From Lentimicrobium sp. (GTDB lineage Bacteria > Bacteroidota > Bacteroidia > Flavobacteriales > Flavobacteriaceae): DNA of 7,840 nucleotides. A program made the translations under genes and the position numbers. Where the stretch lies: positions 1,330-9,169 of the forward strand of contig JAEMQE010000093.1 of NCBI GenBank assembly GCA_022758945.1, given 5' to 3'. Shown in pieces: positions 5,388 to 7,840 of this stretch. The notes beneath the pieces are model-generated. The model was given only the letters and a program-made list of their open reading frames with translations, made no database searches and had not been told where the DNA came from. Within the stretch, counting starts at the first letter, position 1. Every line of letters starts with the position of its first letter.

Positions 5388-6698
5388 CTATTTTTCTCTA
5401 ATATAAATATCAATTGGAACCCCTGAAAAATCCCAGTTCTCCCGAATTTTATTTTCTAAATAACGTTTGTAAGGTTCTTTTACATATTGCGGCATATTGG
5501 CAAAAAACACAAACTGCGGCGTCAATGTTGGCAACTGCATACAATATTTAATTTTCACGTATTTCCCTTTTGTGGCTGGTGGCGGATAAGCTTCGATTAC
5601 TTTCAACATAAATTCGTTGAATTTTGAAGTTGCAATTCTTTGTTTTCTATTTTCGAAAACCTGAACCGTTGCTTCCAATGCTTTCAACAAACGTTGTTTG
5701 GTCAATGCCGAAACAAAAAGAATAGGCACATCTGTAAATGGCATTAATTCTTCTCTGATTTTGGCTTCGTAATCACGGGTTGACATCGTGTCTTTTTCGA
5801 CCAAATCCCATTTGTTTACCAAAATCACGACTCCTTTTCGGTTTTTTTCGGCCAACCAAAAAATACTTTGGTCCTGACCTTCAAATCCACGGGTTGCATC
5901 AATAATCAAAATACAAATATCAGCGTGCTCAATCGCACGAACCGAACGCATCACGGAGTAAAACTCCAAGTCTTCTTTTACTTTCGCTTTACGACGAATT
6001 CCGGCAGTATCTACCAAGTTGAATTCAAATCCAAAACGGTCAAATTTGGTGTCAATAGCATCACGAGTTGTTCCCGCAATGTCCGTAACCATGAAACGTT
6101 CTTTGCCAATCAAGGCGTTTATAAAGCTCGATTTTCCAGCATTTGGACGACCCACAACTGCAAAACGAGGCAACACAACTTCTTCTTGAACAGGTTCTGG
6201 TTTTATTGGAAAAGCATCAATTACTGCATCCAACAAATCTCCGGTTCCACTTCCAGAAATACTGGCAAAAGTGTAAAATTCACCTAAACCAAGGTTATAA
6301 AACTCAAGCGCATCTTTTTCACGCATGGCATTATCTACCTTATTTACGGCAAGCAAAACAGGTTTTTTCACCTTACGCAAAAGTCTGGCAACTACATCAT
6401 CCATTGGTGTAATGCCTTCTTCTACATCTACAACAAAAATAATTACGTCAGCTTCATCAATGGCCAATTCCACTTGCTTGCGGATTTCGCCTTCAAAAAC
6501 ATCATCAGATCCACGAACATAACCACCCGTATCAATCACAGAAAACTCTTTTCCATTCCACTCGCTTTTACCATAGTTTCTGTCACGAGTCACGCCCGAA
6601 ACTGAATCTACAATAGCTTCTCTTCTTTGTATCAGCCTATTAAAAAGGGTTGATTTCCCCACATTAGGTCTTCCTACTATCGCAACAATGTTATTCAT
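5388..6698 (-). CDS. der: Ribosome assembly GTPase Der (EngA)
   Basis: An essential GTPase that helps mature the 50S ribosomal subunit; it binds GTP in two tandem G domains and contacts rRNA through a C-terminal KH-like domain. The 436-residue length is normal for the compact form (the E. coli protein is longer). G domain 1: GRPNVGKS (9-16), DTGG (56-59), NKVD (119-122). G domain 2: GRPNAGKS (183-190), DTAG (230-233), NKWD (295-298), SAL (330-332). The KH-like domain covers about 350-436, including YPPPATKGKYVKIKY (371-385), FVFFANMP (396-403) and the ending NWDFSGVPIDIYIREK. Nothing is missing. The start codon at 6698-6696 gives the usual MNNIVAIVGRPNVGKST start. It has its own promoter 55 bases upstream and its own terminator. 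Confidence 0.98.
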   Translation of the reverse strand: MNNIVAIVGRPNVGKSTLFNRLIQRREAIVDSVSGVTRDRNYGKSEWNGKEFSVIDTGGYVRGSDDVFEGEIRKQVELAIDEADVIIFVVDVEEGITPMDDVVARLLRKVKKPVLLAVNKVDNAMREKDALEFYNLGLGEFYTFASISGSGTGDLLDAVIDAFPIKPEPVQEEVVLPRFAVVGRPNAGKSSFINALIGKERFMVTDIAGTTRDAIDTKFDRFGFEFNLVDTAGIRRKAKVKEDLEFYSVMRSVRAIEHADICILIIDATRGFEGQDQSIFWLAEKNRKGVVILVNKWDLVEKDTMSTRDYEAKIREELMPFTDVPILFVSALTKQRLLKALEATVQVFENRKQRIATSKFNEFMLKVIEAYPPPATKGKYVKIKYCMQLPTLTPQFVFFANMPQYVKEPYKRYLENKIRENWDFSGVPIDIYIREK

Positions 6699-6730
6699 AA
6701 TCTAATTTCAAATATTTACTTCGTCCGTTC

Positions 6731-6744
6731 GACCATTTCTGGTC
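6731..6744 (-). promoter_or_regulatory. Small hairpin at the start of the der leader
   Basis: On the minus strand GACCA-GAAA-TGGTC forms a five-pair stem closed by a GAAA tetraloop of the stable GNRA class. It lies 9-22 bases after the -7 element of the der promoter, so it would sit at or near the 5' end of the der mRNA. A 5' hairpin could stabilise the transcript; a regulatory role is speculation. Confidence 0.45.
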
Positions 6745-6752
6745 TCGGGCTG

Positions 6753-6782
6753 CAAAGGTAGTGTTAAATACCATAATATCAA
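6753..6782 (-). promoter_or_regulatory. Bacteroidota-type sigma-ABfr promoter of der
   Basis: On the minus strand TTG (6782-6780) is separated by exactly 19 bases from TACCTTTG (6760-6753). This matches the Bacteroidota housekeeping consensus TTTG-N19-TAnnTTTG, except for the first base of the -33 box. Transcription should begin at about 6746, giving a leader of nearly 50 bases before the der start codon. It is the clearest promoter in the window and supports the taxonomic assignment. Confidence 0.85.
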
Positions 6783-6846
6783 TTTTTTTACTATTTTGCA
6801 GTGCTAATAGTGATTCTTTTACAAACGGCAATTACTATTAAAATAA

Positions 6847-6949
6847 TTTTGCCACAGATTTCACAGATTTACACAGATTTTTATTAAGGTTTCTGATATT
6901 TTAAATTTTCTGTGTGAATCCGTTTAATCCCTTTAATCAGTGGCCAAAA
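6847..6949. repeat. Imperfect inverted-repeat intergenic element (GCCACAGATT... / ...AATCAGTGGC)
   Basis: The left arm (6847-6882) has TTTTGCCACAGATT followed by CACAGATTT and ACACAGATTT units. The right arm (6905-6949) contains TTTTCTGTGTGAATCC and ends in AATCAGTGGCCAAAA, the approximate reverse complement. The arms enclose about 22 AT-rich bases. Similar GCCACAGATT/CACAGATT inverted repeats are, from memory, abundant between flavobacterial genes; no transposase is present. The element sits in the leader or promoter zone of the downstream membrane-protein gene. TAATTTTG (6844-6851) at its left border fits the -7 consensus but lacks a -33 box. Nothing else was found between the der promoter and 6981. 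Confidence 0.65.
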
Positions 6950-6981
6950 AAAAAATAATTTAGAACCCTAAAATTGCTGTT

Positions 6982-7479
6982 ATGGATACCAATAATGAAA
7001 TACGACTTCGCCTGCGTTTTTACAAAGATGTCACAGAAAACATAGATAATGTTCGTCAAAAATTCGAAAATTATAAAGCGAATTGCACCGAAGATTGTCA
7101 TCTAAAAATCAAACACAATCATATTTGGATGAATATTCCCGAGGCAAAACGCGAATATTGGTCGCCCCATTTGCATTTGGAATTGGAACCAAAAGACAAC
7201 AACGAAACACATATCCGTGGATTATTTGGTCCAGAACCCACTTTATGGACACTTTTTATGTTTCTGCATTTTATGGTGGCGGGAATTTTTGTGATTTTCA
7301 GCGCCATCGCCTACTCCAACTATGTTTTGAAACAACCAACCACAATGGATTTAATCGTGATGTTGCTAATGGTTATCGTTTGGTTTTTGCTCTACTTCAT
7401 AGCCAAACAAATCCGGTTTAAAGGCAATGGGCAAATGAATGAATTGGAAGGAAAGTTCTTGGAAATTTTGGAATTGTAG
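6982..7479 (+). CDS. Two-helix membrane protein of unknown function
   Basis: A 165-residue protein. Residues 1-86 are soluble and charged (RLRLRFYKDV 8-17, a basic/acidic helix, CTEDCH at 35-40, then WMNIPEAKREYWSPHLHLELE at 49-69 and IRGLFGPEPTLWTLFMFLHF at 78-97). Two membrane helices follow at about 88-112 and 122-141, then a short basic/acidic tail (KQIRFKGNGQMNELEGKFLEIL). With no signal peptide, both ends probably face the cytoplasm. I recall similar Bacteroidota proteins with a YWSPHLHLE / RGLFGP core, sometimes labelled GTP-binding, but there is no P-loop or other nucleotide-binding motif here, so I give no function. It is divergent from der and 20 bases upstream of a lipoprotein gene. 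Confidence 0.85.
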   Translation: MDTNNEIRLRLRFYKDVTENIDNVRQKFENYKANCTEDCHLKIKHNHIWMNIPEAKREYWSPHLHLELEPKDNNETHIRGLFGPEPTLWTLFMFLHFMVAGIFVIFSAIAYSNYVLKQPTTMDLIVMLLMVIVWFLLYFIAKQIRFKGNGQMNELEGKFLEILEL

Positions 7480-7499
7480 ATAAATTTATTGCTTTTATT

Positions 7500-7796
7500 A
7501 TGAAAACATCCCATTTATTCATATTAATATTTTCAGTTTTAATATTGTCATCTTGCAATAAAAATTCTGGTTATGGAAATCCAGAAGTTGATTTTTCAAT
7601 ACTTCAAAAAGACTATATGAGTTGGTGGAATTACTATTCTAAAAACATAATTTTATCCTCTGACTTTATATCACTTGACGAAAATTCAAATATTATTAGT
7701 AAAGAAAATTTCTTGGTGCTTCTTACTTCTGGAGATTATATTCCTATCAGATTAAGTTCAAAAGACACCTTGTTATATTATAAACTTTGTAACTAA
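7500..7796 (+). CDS. Small lipoprotein, possibly a truncated thioredoxin-type family member
   Basis: A 98-residue protein with a signal peptide (MKTSHLFILIFSVLILSSC) and a lipobox LSSC whose Cys19 would be lipidated. There is no Asp at +2 (Asn20), so location in the inner or outer membrane is open. The mature part (20-98) is rich in Tyr, Ser and aromatic residues (DYMSWWNYYSKNIILSSDFISLDENSNIISKENFL) and has no CxxC motif. From memory, this segment looks like the N-terminal domain of longer flavobacterial lipoproteins that continue into a TlpA/thioredoxin domain. If so, the TAA at 7794-7796 ends it early and the gene is a fragment. It may be co-transcribed with the membrane-protein gene 20 bases upstream. 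The remaining 44 bases to the window edge contain stops in all three plus frames. Confidence 0.7.
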   Translation: MKTSHLFILIFSVLILSSCNKNSGYGNPEVDFSILQKDYMSWWNYYSKNIILSSDFISLDENSNIISKENFLVLLTSGDYIPIRLSSKDTLLYYKLCN

Positions 7797-7840
7797 TCAG
7801 TCTATAATTGAAATTCAAATTTAGCGATCATTGTCAAGGC

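Noticed and set aside
5868..6522. Plus-strand ORFs antisense to der (139, 89 and 65 codons)
   Set aside because: They are shadows of the well-supported der gene, with no family features of their own.
6793..6851. TATTTTG and TAATTTTG as promoters for the 6982 gene
   Set aside because: Neither has a TTG at the -33 distance, and such AT-rich matches are expected by chance; mentioned only as weak possibilities.
7083..7421. 112-codon plus-strand ORF in another frame of the 6982 gene
   Set aside because: The main frame encodes a coherent membrane protein with two helices; the alternative frame has no coherent features.
7459..7488. Promoter-like TTG-N19-TAAATTTA before the lipoprotein gene
   Set aside because: The last base of the -7 box is wrong and the start codon would lie only about 5 bases after the transcription start; co-transcription with the upstream gene is simpler.

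Overview
The window looks like a chromosomal segment of a member of the Bacteroidota, most probably Flavobacterium or a close relative. The reasons are low GC content, A-rich leaders without Shine-Dalgarno sequences, a Bacteroidota-type promoter (TTG-N19-TACCTTTG) before der, protein sequences typical of the group, and short intergenic repeats of a kind I associate with flavobacterial genomes. It appears to be a housekeeping region. I see no phage, plasmid, IS, CRISPR or defence genes.

Layout: (1) 1-632, minus strand: the N-terminal 210 codons of alanyl-tRNA synthetase (alaS), cut by the window edge. (2) 633-945: a divergent intergenic region with a short repeat and a long imperfect hairpin element. 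(3) 946-4301, plus strand: five genes in one direction, encoding a membrane-anchored M23 (LytM-type) peptidase, a small MerR-family regulator, LemA, a TPM-domain protein without signal peptide, and a secreted membrane-anchored TPM-domain protein with a glycine-rich tail. The last two overlap by one base. Two identical 26-bp C5/G5 hairpin repeats follow the stop codons of merR and lemA. (4) 4339-4379: a terminator shared by converging genes. (5) 4405-5196, minus strand: a short-chain dehydrogenase/reductase. (6) 5388-6698, minus strand: der, the double-GTPase ribosome assembly factor, with a clear promoter upstream and a strong terminator downstream. (7) 6699-6981: the der promoter, a small leader hairpin and an inverted-repeat element. 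(8) 6982-7796, plus strand: a two-helix membrane protein of unknown function, then a small lipoprotein that may be a truncated member of a larger family.

How the genes may work together: the plus-strand cluster mixes cell-wall hydrolysis (M23), an orphan MerR-type DNA-binding protein and a LemA/TPM membrane module, which suggests envelope maintenance. alaS and der serve translation and ribosome assembly and are transcribed separately. The most interesting items are the LemA-TPM-TPM module, the structured intergenic repeats, the Asp in place of the usual catalytic Asn in the dehydrogenase, and the possibly truncated lipoprotein at the right edge. I found no clearly new biological system.
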